Assembly (NCBI GenBank): GCA_035772735.1 | Contig: JASDFA010000007.1 | Location: forward strand, 76,532,501-76,596,500 | Direction: 5' to 3' | Origin: Datura wrightii | Taxonomy: Eukaryota; Streptophyta; Magnoliopsida; Solanales; Solanaceae | Length of the DNA: 64,000 nt | Shown here: positions 46,761 through 58,145 of the stretch, piece after piece | Position numbering within the stretch: position 1 is the stretch's first letter | Layout of the letters: each line of letters begins with the position of its first letter | The notes under the pieces: model-generated | Database searches by the model: none | Seen by the model: only the letters and a program-made list of their open reading frames with translations | What the model was told of the DNA's origin: nothing | Position numbers and translations under genes: made by a program

Positions 46761-47587
46761 GCTGGCTAATTGATGTATCTCCCAAACCAACTCCTGCTGC
46801 TCGAGCTGCAAATATGCCAAACTTCCCATGGATTTACGGCTAAGAGCATCTGCTACTACGTTGGCTTTTCCCGGGTGGTACAGAATATTCACGTCATAAT
46901 CTTTCAATAACTCCAACCAGCGACGCTGTTGCAAATTCAACTCCCTCTGAGTGAAGATATACTGTAGGCTCTTATGATCTGTGAAAATATCAACATGGAC
47001 TCCATACAAGTAATGTCTTCATATCTTTAAGGCGCGGATCACTGCGGCTAACTCCAGGTCGTGGGTAGGATAATTCTTTTCGTGTTTCTTTAGCTGTCTG
47101 GAAGCATACGAAATCACCTTACCATGCTGCATAAACACACAACCCAACCCAATGCCTGATGCGTCACAATACACTGAATGACCTTCTGTACCTTCCGGCA
47201 ATGCTAACACTGGGGTAGAGGTTAATCTGTCTTTTAACTCCTGGAAGCTCTGCTCACATGCCTCTGTCCACTGAAACTTTGCTGCTTTCTGTGTCAGTTT
47301 GGTCAGAGGTGCCGCTATGGTAGAGAATCCCTCAACAAACCTCCTGTAATATCCCGCTAACCCCAGAAAACTACGGACTTCAGTCGGAATGATAGGCCAA
47401 GGCCATGATTTGATTGTTTCTATCTTCTGCGTGTCAACTTGTATACCAGCGTCCGACACAATATGCCCTAAAAAGGCTACTGAATTAAGCTAGAATTCAC
47501 ACTTGGAAAACTTAGCATATAACTGGCGGTCCCTGAGGATCTGGAGCACTGTCCGTAAATGAGTCCGGTGATCTGCTTCGGAGTGAG
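46761..47587 (-). pseudogene. RNase H and RT part of element D, resumed
   Basis: Blocks 47019-47459 and 46734-47009 read RT connection and RNase H: PTEVRSFLGLAGYYRRFVEGF, VYCDASGIGLGCVFMQHGK, then FTDHKSLQYIFTQRELN and YHPGKANVVADALSRKS. The three RNase H acidic motifs are visible. It is continuous with the sequence left of 38281 once element C is removed, and is cut at 47588 by element E before the FIDD box. Confidence 0.85.
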
Positions 47588-49009
47588 TGATCTTGGGCAA
47601 ATTTATATGCCCAAATGATACCTAATTGTGTCATTTTAGCCTTGTTTATCTATCAATGTTTATATATTCTCATGTGATTTATAATAAAATGTGAATTTAT
47701 ACTAACCAACATGATTAGCGTTGTTTTGCAGGTGAAATATAATTTTGGGAAGCTAAAATGCGTGTTGGGAGAGATTGGGGTTGGACTCGGAGGTTAGCAA
47801 AGGACATAGCATTGGACGGCACAAATTAAAGGGGCTCCGCGATGGAGCCGTGTCACGCTACCATCGCAGAGGCCTTCTGCCTAGATAGGGAATGTTTTGC
47901 CAAATTCCAGTGTGGGTGCGCATTGGGGCCGTGGCATGTTGGCCTAGCCCTGCGTTGCACGCCATGCCACGTTGGGCCTTATTACCTGGACAGTCAATTT
48001 CTAGTGAGGCTCCGCCTTAGTGGCGTGTCACGGAGGCAGTGCTCCGCGATGCACTCCGTGACACGTTGCTTGTTATTCCGGGAAAAATTCCCACTAGTAT
48101 AAATAGAACACTTAGGTTCATTTTTCAATATTCTGACTTGGTGGAGCAAGAACGTGGGTTACAGGTCGTTAAGGGGACGAAAATCTCAGGGTTTTTATCT
48201 ATCTCCTTCTTCTTTAATTCAATTGCTTGTATGTTTAACACTCATTTAACGATGTTTAATCAACGAATGAGTGGCTAATTCCTCTTCTTGCTGAGGTTAA
48301 GAACAATTGTATTGAAATGTGATTGTTGATTAAGTTGGTTTTTCATCTTTTCTTCCATGGTTGTTCTATTGATTCTTGTTCTTACTGCATTAATGTGTGG
48401 CCTATGTTAATGTAAATCGAAAAAGTCCGGTTTCACTCGAGAGAGCAAGAAATCGGAAAGTTGTGAATCAATAGGATATGATCTTTTCTTAGTTTGGGAA
48501 AATTGAGAATTGATTTTCCTTCAGGATAGAAATATACCTGAAAGTCGTATTAGTCAATGAAGGAACCGGTTTTGTATGGCTAGAACATGAATTTCGTTTA
48601 ATCACAGAAATGTAGGTGGACGGTTCATGATTCTTAAGTTGGGTTAAATACGAGAGTTTTAATCCATTGGCAATAGTTCTTGACTAGCAACCATCGGAAA
48701 GATTAACCAAATTATATCGATAATTTATTTCTTTACATGTTTATTTAACCTCAGTATGCTCGCATTCATAGTTCAGACTCACGTTAGATATTCGTTTTAG
48801 ATTTAGCATAAAAATTAGAAATCAAAATATCAAACTCTTCTTTGCACTGTTGTCTTCATTGTTAGAGTTAAAATATAGTACACTTGAGTAGATTGTTACC
48901 TTATCCCAGTCCCTGTGGGATCGGTACTTGGCTTACTTAAGCCACTTTACTACTTGTTCGACCACGTGCACTTGCGTGTAGCTTTATACCCAAAGCAGAC
49001 CATCGAACA
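47588..49009 (+). repeat. 5' LTR of element E
   Basis: 1422 bases, TGATCTTGGGCA...ATCGAACA. Homologous to the LTRs of A and G. The head forms a TTGGGCA/TGCCCAA inverted repeat. U3 has a GC-rich block with TCCGCGATGG (47836-47845) and CCATCGCAGA (47861-47870). R/U5 (48110-49009) is AT-rich and non-coding. Confidence 0.88.
48024..48106 (+). promoter_or_regulatory. LTR promoter of element E: palindrome plus TATA
   Basis: CGTGTCACGGAG (48024-48035) and CTCCGTGACACG (48054-48065) are exact reverse complements with an 18-base centre. TATAAATAG is at 48098-48106, 32 bases further, the same spacing as in element A. Confidence 0.7.
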
Positions 49010-49015
49010 AGTTTT

Positions 49016-49033
49016 TGGCGCCGTTGCTGGGGA
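49016..49033 (+). other. Primer binding site, element E (tRNA-Asp type)
   Basis: TGGCGCCGTTGCTGGGGA, one base different from the complement of the tRNA-Asp 3' end, 6 bases after the LTR end. Confidence 0.9.
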
Positions 49034-49129
49034 CTGGCAATTGGTGAATTTTTCTTAAGTGTTAATTTACTATATTTTTTTCTTAGTGTTGACAACTTGG
49101 TCTTAGCTTGTATTTTGCAGAAATACTGC

Positions 49130-51710
49130 TGAACACTGGCAAGAGACAAGGAGCTGGTGGACTCATATTTAGATCCTGAAAGACTATTTCATCGTCAGCA
49201 GAGAGAAGCTCTAGAGAGAAAGCTGCAGTTGCTCAGACAAACAATTATGGAGCAACAACAGAATCCACCAGTAGTACGGGCAATGTTAGTGCCCGAGGAA
49301 GTAGCAGCTCGGCCGGTTCGCGAGGTGGCAATCCCACATGCTAACAATGTCACATCTAGCATTCGCAAACCTGAGCTAAGAGGGAGGTTTGAGCTCAAAC
49401 AAAACATGGTGCAATTGTTGCACACCAGCGGGCACTTCACAGGTCTCCCTCTTGAGGATCCACAGCAGCATCTCAAAAATTTTTTGGAGATAAGTGACAC
49501 TTACATCCCCACTGGAGTGTCATCGGATTATGTCAGGCTTACATTGTTCCCATTCTCACTATTGGGAGAAGCCAAGAGGTGGTTGAAAGCTGAGCCACCT
49601 AATTCTATTACTACGTGGGATGATCTTGCAAGGACATTCTTGATACGATTTTTTCCATCCGGTAAAACAGCAAGACTTAGAAGTCAAATTCTAAGTTTCA
49701 ACCAGAGATATAGGGAGAATCTATATCAAGCTTGGGAGATATTCAAGTCCATGTTGCGGGATTGTCCTCATCATCATCAATCCAATGATGTGCTGGTGCA
49801 CACTTTTATAGAGGGGTTGGAACCCCACACAAAAATCTTGCTAGACTCAGCAGCTGGGGACAAGCATTGGAGAAAACTTATGAGGAGTTGTATACCTTGT
49901 TAAACCATATTTCGCAGGGCAATCCAGAGTGGAATGCTGATTCGTCAAGAGGAGGAACAAGGAAAGCAGCAGGAGTTCTAGAAGTGGATGGTTTTAAAGC
50001 TATTGCTGCACAGATAGCTGTTTTACAGAATCAACTCAACACCCACTTCAGTAACATGACAATGAACCTGACTCAAGCCCCAGTGAATGCAGTGCAGCAG
50101 ATTTTGTGTGAAGTGTGCGGGAGTAGTGAGCACTCAGCTGAGTGTTGTGGAGCAAATCCTGACTCGGTGAACTTTGTGGGAAATGTACAGAGGAACAACC
50201 ACCAACAGTATGGCAACAGCTACAATTCCAAATGGAGGAATCACCCAAATTTCTCTTGGGGTAGCAACAACCATCAAGGGCAAAGTTCGAGTCAGGGGAC
50301 ACAGAGGAATCAAGGAGGTCATCAAAACTATCAGGCATAATATAGAAACAACAATGCACCTCCTCCACCACCATCACCTAGTATTGAGGAGATGTTCAAG
50401 ACAATGATAGCTAACCAAGCTCAATTGCAGGCTGACTATGTGAAATTGGCAGCCGAGGTAAAGAACAACCAGTTAGCTACTAAGGCACTTGAATATCAAT
50501 TTGGGCAATTTGTTGGAGCCCAAAATACCAGGCCTAAAGGAGGACTTCCGAGCGACACGGATCCCAATCCCAAGCAGGTGAATGTGGTGACCACAAGGAG
50601 TGGTTTGCAGCTGAAAGAGGTGGAGCCAGAAAGACCACCTCAACAATCGGGAGCAGCAGAAGTTGAGAGGGAGCAAAGTGATGAGAGGGGGAAGAAAAAG
50701 GAAGCTAAATCAGAAAGACCACCACCCCCGTTCCCTCAAAGATTAAAGAAACACAAGGAGGAGGCGTGTTTCAAGAAATTCATGGAGGTGCTAAAGCAGG
50801 TACATATTAACTTACCTCTTGTTGATGTTTTGCAGGGAGTGCCAAAATATGCAAAGTACATTAAGGACATTGTGACAAACAAAAGTCGGTTGACTGAGTA
50901 TGCTACGGTAGCTCTCACGGAGGAATGCACTTCCCGAATACAAAATCGTTTGCCCACAAAGCTCAAAGATCCTGGGAGCTTTACTATAAAAATTACAATT
51001 GGGCAGAGTATCCGAGCTCACAGATTATGTGATTTGGGAGCGAGCATTAATTTGATGCCGTCATCGGTATTCAAGAAGTTAGGTCTAGGGAGTCCTAGAC
51101 CAACAACAGTGATCTTGCAACTAGCGGATCGGTCCTTAGCCAGACCTGATGGCATTGTGGAGGATGTGCTGGTGCAGGTGGGCTCCCTTATCTTCCGGTG
51201 GATTTCGTCATGCTGGAGTTTGAGCCAGACGCGGAAGTCCCATTTATTTTGGGACGTCCTTTCTTGGCGACCGGGAAAGCACTGGTTGATGTAGCTGCAG
51301 GGAAGCTAACCATGCGAGCAAACGACAAGATTGAGGTATTTGATGTGTTTAAAGCCATGAAGCTGCCGGCCATACATGAGGAGCTTTCAGCAATCAGTAT
51401 GGTTGAACATGAAGAAATTCATCAGATTGTTGAATCTCAAGACCCACTGGAAAGAATGTTGATGCACTCTAATAATTTTGGAGATAGAGATGCTTATGAT
51501 GTGGTCCAAATGTTGAATGAGTCACAAAGGAATCCGAGGAGACAGGAATTTCAATCCTTGATGAGGTCCCTAAAGCCATTGCCGAAACCATCCATTGAGG
51601 AGGCACCAAAGCTGGAATTGAAAGAATTGCCTCCCCATTTAAAATATGTCTTTTTGGGGGAAGATGAGACGTTACCAGTCATCATCTCCGCAGAATTGAC
51701 GGAGGCATAG
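49130..51710 (+). pseudogene. gag and aspartic protease of element E
   Basis: No ATG opens the frame; NTGKRQGAG text near 49130 looks like a gag start whose ATG is now CTG, followed by a frame change. The capsid core is 49157-49903 (FTGLPLEDPQQHLKNFLEI, LTLFPFSLLGEAKRWL, FLIRFFPSGKTARLR). After a frameshift near 49866 the zinc knuckle CEVCGSSEHSAEC and the helical IEEMFKTMIANQ segment follow, split by a stop at 50338. The protease shows HRLCDLGASINLMP and FILGRPFLATG; its active-site triad reads DLG. A one-base frameshift lies near 51195. A final TAG at 51708 separates it from RT. Gag packages RNA and the protease matures the polyprotein. Confidence 0.85.
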
Positions 51711-54511
51711 GAGAAAGAAGCATTGGGTGTCCTCAGAAAAAGGAAGAAAGCAATGGGTTGGCAAATGTTAGATATTAAGGGTATCAATCCAACTTTTTGC
51801 ACACACAGGATTTTCATGGAGACAGGAGCAAAACCAACCGTTCAGCCGCAACGAAGGCTAAATCTAGCAATGAAGGATGTGGTGAGGAAAGAAATAATCA
51901 AGTGGCTCGATGCAGGTGTGGTCTACCCTATTTCAGACAGTGAATGGGTCAGCCCTGTTCAGTGCGTTCCTAAGAAAGGAGAGATGGCTGTGGTCACCAA
52001 TGAGAAAAATGAGTTGATTCCTACACGAACTGTCACAGGCAGGTGGATTTGCATGGACTATAGAAAGCTTAATGAAGCCACAAGGAATGATCATTATCCT
52101 ATCCCGTTCATTGATCAAATACTAGATAGGTTGGATGGACAGGAATATTATTGTTTCCTTGATGGGTACTCGGGTTATAACCAAATAGCCATAGCTCTAG
52201 AGGACCAAGAGAAGACTACTTTTACCTGTCCTTATGGGACATATGCTTTTAGGCAGATGCCATTCGGGTTATGCAATGCACCCGCCACATTTCAGAGATG
52301 CATGATGGCTATTTTCCACGACATGGTGGAGGATTTTGTTGAGGTATTTATGGATGATTTTACTGTTTTCGGTAATTCGTTTGCTACTTGTATGAAGAAT
52401 CTTAACACGGTGCTTGCTTGCTGTGAGGAATCCAACCTTGTACTAAACTAAGAGAAATGCCACTTCTTAGTTAAGGAGGGTATTGTCCTTGGCTACAAAG
52501 TGTCTAACAAGGGGTTGGAAGCTGATCGTGCTAAGATCGAGGTTATTGAAAAGTTACCACCACTTGTGTCGGTGAAAGGTGTTCGCAGTTTTCTTGGGCA
52601 TGCAGGATTCTACAGACGGTTCATCAGAAACTTTTCCAAAATTTCTAGACCATTATGCAGATTGTTAGAAAAAGAGGTAAAGTTTGAGTTGAATGATGAG
52701 TGTGTTAAAGCATTCGAGGAGTTGAAGCAGAAATTGATAGAAGCACCTATCCTTACTTCTCCGGATTGGGGACAACCATTTGAGTTGATGTGTGATGCGA
52801 GTGATGTGGCTGTGGGAGTTGTATTGGGGCAAAGGGAAAATAGAATCTTTCATTCTATTTACTATGCAAGCAAAACGCTGAATACGACCCAAAGAAATTA
52901 CACAGTCACAGAGAAGGAAATGCTAGCATTGGTGTTTGCCTTTGACAAATTCAGGTCCTATTTGGTGGGTTCAAAAGTAGTGGTGTACACCGATCATGCA
53001 GCGATTCGGTACCTATTTAACAAGATGGATGCTAAGCCCAGACTGATCAGATGGATCCTGTTGTTGCAAGAGTTCGACCTTGAGATCAAGGACAGAAAGG
53101 GGAGCGAGAATCAGGTGGCAAATCACTTATCGCGATTGGAGAGCCGGTCGCATGTGATGGAAGGTGATAACATCAATGAAGAGTTCCCAGATGAGCAACT
53201 CTTGGCAGTAGGGGAAGCTGAAGTTCCCTGGTATGCAGACATAGTCAACATGCTAGTGAGTGGAGTCTACCCACCTGAGGCAACAGTCCAACAGAGAAGG
53301 AAATTGAGGCATGATTGCCGGCACATTGTTTGGGATGAACCATACTTATTTAAACAGGGACCGGATTAGGTAATGAGAAGATGCATCCCAGAGAGTCAGA
53401 TTACAGAGGTGTTGAGGAGCTGTCACTCTTCGTTGTATGGGGGTCACCATGGAGGCGAGCGAACAACACATAAGGTTCTACAGTCAGGGTTCTTTTGGCC
53501 TACACTATTCAAAGACTCTATGGCATACGTCAAAATGTGTGATAGATGTCAGCGTACAGGAACAATTGGTAGAAGACAAGAGATGCCACTGCAGAATATA
53601 CTGGAAGTAGAGACCTTTGATGTATGGGGCATTGATTTCATGGGCCCATTCCCACCGTCATTTGGTAATCGTTACATCTTATGGCCGTAGAGTATGTATC
53701 AAAATGGGTGGAAGCAATAGCTTGCCCCAGGAATGACAATAAGGTAGTCACGAAGTTTGTGAAAAAACACATTCTCACCAGGTTCGGGACACCCCGAGCC
53801 ATTATCAGTGATGGAGAGGCTCATTTTGTCAATGCAAGTTTTAAGAAACTACTAGCCAAGTATGGGGTGCGCCACAAAATGGCAACAGCATACCACCCCC
53901 AAACTAGTGGGCAAGTAGAGGTGTCGAATAGAGAAGTGAAGTAGATTCTCCAGAAAACAGTAAATACACAATAGAATGATTGGTCAAGCAAACTTGATGA
54001 TGCATTGTGGGCGTACAAAACTGCTTACAAGACACCGATTGGAACCTCACCATACCGATTGGTCTATGGTAAAGCGTGTCATCTGCCGGTGGAACTAGAG
54101 CACCGAGCCTTCTGGGCCGTGAGGAAGTTGAATATGGACTTAGAGCTAGCGGGCAAGAAGAGATTAATGCAACTCATTGAACTTGAAGACTTCCACTGGC
54201 ATGCCTATGAGAGTGCCAAGTACTACAAGGAAAAAATGAAAAGGTGGCATGACAAGCATGTGGTGCATCGCATTTTCGAGCCAGGGTAGAAAGTATTGCT
54301 CTTCAATTCAAGATTGAAGTTGTTTCCAGGAAAGCTGAAGTATAAATGGTCGGGACCATTTGAAGTGGTGAGAATGACCCCGCACGGGGCAATAGAGCTG
54401 TGGCAAGAAGATCTGAGTGCCACGTTCTTAGTAAATGGGCAGAGATGTAAGAAGTACTGGGGTGAGGACGGTGGTCGAGAGAAAACGTCCGTAACCCTAG
54501 AAGATGACTGA
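51711..54511 (+). pseudogene. RT, RNase H and integrase of element E
   Basis: RT (51723-52451) contains DYRKLNEATRNDHYP, FLDGYSGYNQIAI and the FMDDFTVF catalytic box. After a stop at 52449, the block 52500-53369 holds the connection and RNase H (LMCDASDVAVGVVLG, TEKEMLALVF, VYTDHAAIRYL). IN begins at 53373 with an HHCC zinc finger (HHGGERTTHK, CDRCQ) and GIDFMGPF, shifts frame near 53690, then shows IISDGEAHF and GQVEVSN, so all three catalytic acidic residues remain. Further stops at 53942, near 53972 and at 54287 lead to the KYKWSGPFEV tail, ending at 54511. Several stops sit where Gln is expected. It is the best preserved Athila-like pol here, yet inactive. Confidence 0.88.
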
Positions 54512-54550
54512 GCTGAATGACGTCGAGCCGCGACGGTAAACCAGGCGCTG

Positions 54551-54568
54551 CACGGGAGGCAAGCCGTG
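54551..54568 (+). other. Conserved post-pol hairpin, element E copy
   Basis: CACGGGAGGCAAGCCGTG, preceded by CAGGCGCTG, starts 40 bases after the IN stop, the same spacing as in element A. Stem pairs CACGG/CCGTG are kept by paired changes relative to A. Confidence 0.75.
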
Positions 54569-54817
54569 AATTTTTTCTTTGTAAATTGTGAATAGATTTC
54601 TTTTTTTTTTCTTTTTTTCTTGATTAACAACAAAATTTTTGGTATTTGTTTTTGTTTTTATTTTTATTTTGAGTGAAACCTATAATTCTAACCAATTTCT
54701 TACCGTAAGATGAATTTCAGGTTGAACGAAGGATAAATGCGCAAGGGATCGCAAAGGAAAATTCGAGGTATGAAAAATAATGAAAAGTGGCAAAACAATG
54801 AGCTAGGGCGATCGCTC

Positions 54818-54953
54818 CGTGTCATGGAGGAGGGCTCCGCGTTACCCTCTGTGACACGTTGAGGTGTAAATCTGGAATTTTTAAATTTTCAGAACACCCA
54901 CGCGACAGCTCCATGTCACGGAGGGCATGCTCCGCGTTACCCTCCGTGACACG
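54818..54953 (+). promoter_or_regulatory. Two internal copies of the LTR palindrome in element E
   Basis: Copy one has arms CGTGTCATGGAG (54818-54829) and CTCTGTGACACG (54847-54858); copy two has CATGTCACGGAG (54912-54923) and CTCCGTGACACG (54942-54953). Both have GGGC(T/A)(C/T)...TCCGCGTTACC centres and are followed by TTGA(G/A)GTGTA. They resemble the LTR promoter module but lie about 0.9 kb before the third ORF. No clear TATA box follows; CACTTTTAAAC at about 55011-55021 is the nearest candidate. The region 54569-54817 is AT-rich and otherwise featureless. Confidence 0.5.
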
Positions 54954-55156
54954 TTGAAGTGTATATCGCGACGGGTCACACCGGGTCGCCGGGTGACCCA
55001 CGCGAATTTCCCACTTTTAAACCCCGATTCCCCCTCCATTTTCCTCATTTTTCATATCCTCCGCGACCAACCTCCCAAAAAACCCCTTCCCCCTCAACGT
55101 GACACGGACTTAGGCCAAGAATTTCATCGAGTTTTCATCAATTCTTCGAATTCAAG

Positions 55157-55837
55157 GTATGTTTTTCAATTCTATCTCATTTCTTGTCGATTTTCTTCGA
55201 GATTAAACATATGATATGAGCTAAACTTTCCCTAAGTAGAAATTAAGCTTAAATTCAATTGAATTATTGTTGATTGATGTTCGTAGTATCATTGTGATTG
55301 CTTGAACTCGTTAATTACATAGTTTAATCCAATTTTTGATAAAATTATAGCTAGGGATTGACTTTGAGTTTGAAATGGAAAAAAATTTAGTTGAACTAGT
55401 GAAATTCATGCTGAGTTGTACATGTTGAGTGAGATGAGTCGATGTGCTAACTGTTACTATGCTAAAAGACCGGCGGATTCTCGGGTGAAGGAAATATTGG
55501 AATTTGCAAGAATTGGGTGAATTGTAGAGGATCATGTAGTTAAATTTTTCTTTTGTTTTTTCTTGCTAAGTGCTATGAGATAAAATGTTATCGATGGCAA
55601 TGATTGTGGCTAGCTGTACGAAGTCTGAGTAGTACATAGAATATATACCGTCGAATTCTCCAAATGCACTAAGCATATTTGTTATGTTTGTTGTTTGTTT
55701 GTGTAAGTAAGCACGATCTTGCCTTAATTTTGTAATTTTGGCTAAGGACTAAGTGTGGGGTAGCCTAGCTTAACCCAACCTTAGTCAAAGCAAATTTTAA
55801 TTGGCTTAACATTGATCTTGTCTATTTGGGTTGACAG
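55157..55837 (+). other. Candidate 5'UTR intron ahead of the third ORF of element E
   Basis: A strong donor-like CAAG|GTATGT lies at 55157 and an acceptor-like TTGACAG|G ends at 55837, five bases before the ATG at 55843. A CTTAAC branch-point-like word is about 30 bases upstream of the acceptor. The 681 bases between are AT-rich with no open frame, as expected of a plant intron. The GC- and pyrimidine-rich 55010-55150 could be the first exon. Confidence 0.45.
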
Positions 55838-55842
55838 GAAAA

Positions 55843-57035
55843 ATGGCCAGCAGGCAAGACAAGGGAAAAGGCGCATCAACATCTGGCGCCGGAAGAAAAA
55901 GAATCAGACTGGGCACAGCGGTCCCAGCAGCACCAGTGGTTCCACACGGCCAACGCCGTCAATATGGAACCAGGTGGGTGACAGAGGAGGGGAAGAAGTG
56001 GTACGCAAAGCACAAGGAGAGCAAGTACTTCCCCGAGGAACACATAGCAAGGGAACCGTTGGCACAGGAGTTCCCAGGATTGTCCAGAGGATCGAGGCAG
56101 CTGGGCTGAACTTCATCTTTGAAGATCCCAAAGAATGCAACTTGCACTTGATTCGGGAATTCTACGCCAATTGGAACCCGACTCTCAGAAATCACACCAT
56201 CAAAATAAGGGGGCAAATAGTCACTTTTGAGCCCCACCACCTTAATGCTATCTTAGGGGCGCGGGACATAGACGCCCACGTGCTTGGACAGCTGAATATC
56301 ACTCCACCATATGCGGACATCAGAAGCACTTTATGTGGAACCCAGTCGACGGCTAGGTGGAGCAGACATAAGGAAACGGGCTACCATCAGACTTTGCCCT
56401 ACTCACAGATGAACAGGGAAGCCAGGATATGGCTTAAGATCGTGTGTTCCTACCTAATCCCAGGGGTGCATATGACGGATGTAACCCGAGATCGTGTATG
56501 CTTAGTGTATGCCCTGATGAAAGGGCTGGAGATCAATGTGGGGGCGGTGATTATCTCCACCATGAAGAGAGCCCGTTTGCGTCAGGGGCACGGATATGGA
56601 TTTGGTGGACTACTCACCACGTTCCTAAGGGGTCTGGACATTGAGGAAGAGGCCCTTGACTATATCCCGCAGATGGAGCGGCGGGCCTTAGATGTCACCA
56701 AAACTAAGGCTCCCGACACCACCCACGGGCCAGTGCTTACACTTACCGAGCGACATGCTCGAGATGATCAGTACATGGCTTGCATGTACAGGATGCTGAT
56801 GCTCCAGCTGCGAATAGGCGGGAGGCCGGCAACAGAAGAGGAGCTATGGCAGCTCGAGCTAAACTACCCTTTTGGCGAAAATGCCAGGGCTCTATGCCGA
56901 GTGGGGCCAGCTTTTGTAGAGCCCATGAATGATGATGTCCCAATAGATGAGGAGTCCGATGATGATGATGGGGGTGATTCAGACATGGGAAACGAGGTAG
57001 CAGCACCTAATAAAGAAGTGGAGTATTTTGATTGA
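55843..57035 (+). pseudogene. Third ORF of element E (putative plant transposon protein-like)
   Basis: The credible start is the ATG at 55843 (MASRQDKGKG, basic and low-complexity). About 75 codons later, near 56075, a frame change moves the reading into the long frame that continues to 57035 (RIVQRIEAAGLNFIFEDP, then LIREFYANWNP, VTFEPHHLNAILGA). The EFYANW and following block is what I recognise as the 'putative plant transposon protein' domain seen in Athila-like elements. The C-terminus is very acidic (EESDDDDGGDSD). No transmembrane segment stands out, so an envelope role is not supported. The long frame itself has no ATG near its left end; it is open there only with non-ATG codons. Apart from the one frameshift it is intact, unlike pol. 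Confidence 0.6.
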
Positions 57036-58145
57036 TCAGGGAGTTCCACCACCTAATTTTTTGTGCTATTTTAATTTCTGTGAACACTGGGGACAGTGTT
57101 CGAGATAAGTGTGGGGTGGGAGTAGTTAGGTGTTGGTTGTGTTGTTGTGTATGTTCTGATCTGTTGTTGTGCCTGTGGAAAAAATTTTGTGAACCTGTGA
57201 TTTGTGATTGTGAAGTTTTTGTTCTGTATTGTAATTAAATGTGAAACTGTTGTGTGTTGCTGAATGTTGCTAGCTGATTTCATACATATTTTTGTTTCAT
57301 CGAAATGATCGATATTTTTAAATTTTCTTTTTTTCAATTCTTGGGTTCCTCAGCGTTTGTTTTCGGTTCTTTTACCGAGAATGGTCCCATTGAACCGAAG
57401 TCTTAGTTAGTGACTGTTCCCTATGATGGATGGATGACGACCGTCTTAAGGGAAATGTAGTCGTTAGGAGTAGATTTTTTCATTTATTTTTTAGTTGTTT
57501 TCTTTTATGGGTTGCATCCCAAAACCTGTAGTTACTTTATGGTGGCGGAATTCTGGTTGCGTGTTGTACATGATATTTGAAATGCAAAGGTGATTCGTAT
57601 GAAAGCATGCAACTTTGTAAATATGTTGAGATACCTAGGCCATAGAGTCGATTCAGTGTGATTGAGGCTTAATGTTTGAATTCTTGTTATTAGCTGATTG
57701 AGGAGTCTGTGAATACGTCTTGAATTGAGCATGTGCAATAAGTTTGCAGTGTGGCTTTGTTATTCCATGCTATTGTGAAGTATCTAGAACTTGGCTGGTG
57801 TGTGTACGAAACGAAACGAAGGACGTGTATTGTAGGAAAGGATGTAGGCATTTCTTTGTGTTAACCGAAAGTTTCTCTTTTTCATTATCGTACCCACCTT
57901 GAATGTACACCCTAGTTAGCCTGTTGAGCCTTTAGCCTCTTATTTTTTTTCTTGTGTCAAAATGTGTAAACCAAGCTTAACCCCTTCTTTTCATTAGCCG
58001 TAAATTTGATCCAAAACTCTTAAGCGCTTAAGAAGAGAAAATAATTTTCCCAAAGTGTCAAAGAGTGAGAATGGTGAAAAGAAAAGAAAAGCTGAGTGAT
58101 GAAAGGAAAGAAAAGGTTGAAGGTGCACTTGTTATAAATTAAATA
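57036..58145 (+). other. 3' non-coding region of element E
   Basis: It contains TAAGTGTGGGGT (57106-57117), the inverted repeat TTCGGTTC (57362-57369) / GAACCGAA (57392-57399), the GATGGATGGATGACGACCGTC word, and the AGCGCTTAAG area near 58022, all with counterparts in element A at 9641, 9801-9846, about 9930 and about 10470. It ends where element F inserted, at a point equal to about 10.6 kb in A, so roughly 0.7 kb plus the 3' LTR is missing here. Confidence 0.7.

Larger units (their letters stand above)
47588..58145 (+). mobile_element. Element E: Athila-like element with third ORF, 3' end outside
   Basis: It has a 5' LTR (47588-49009), tRNA-Asp-type primer site, gag, protease, RT, RNase H, IN, conserved hairpin, a palindromic segment, a third ORF (55843-57035) and 3' non-coding sequence cut by element F at 58146. 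It inserted into the RT gene of element D after GTGAG. Coding domains are complete in order but carry several stops and frameshifts. Confidence 0.9.

Noticed and set aside
55812..57035. Envelope-like protein for the third ORF of E
   Set aside because: I see no signal peptide or transmembrane segment; the EFYANW-type domain fits the uncharacterised plant transposon protein family better.
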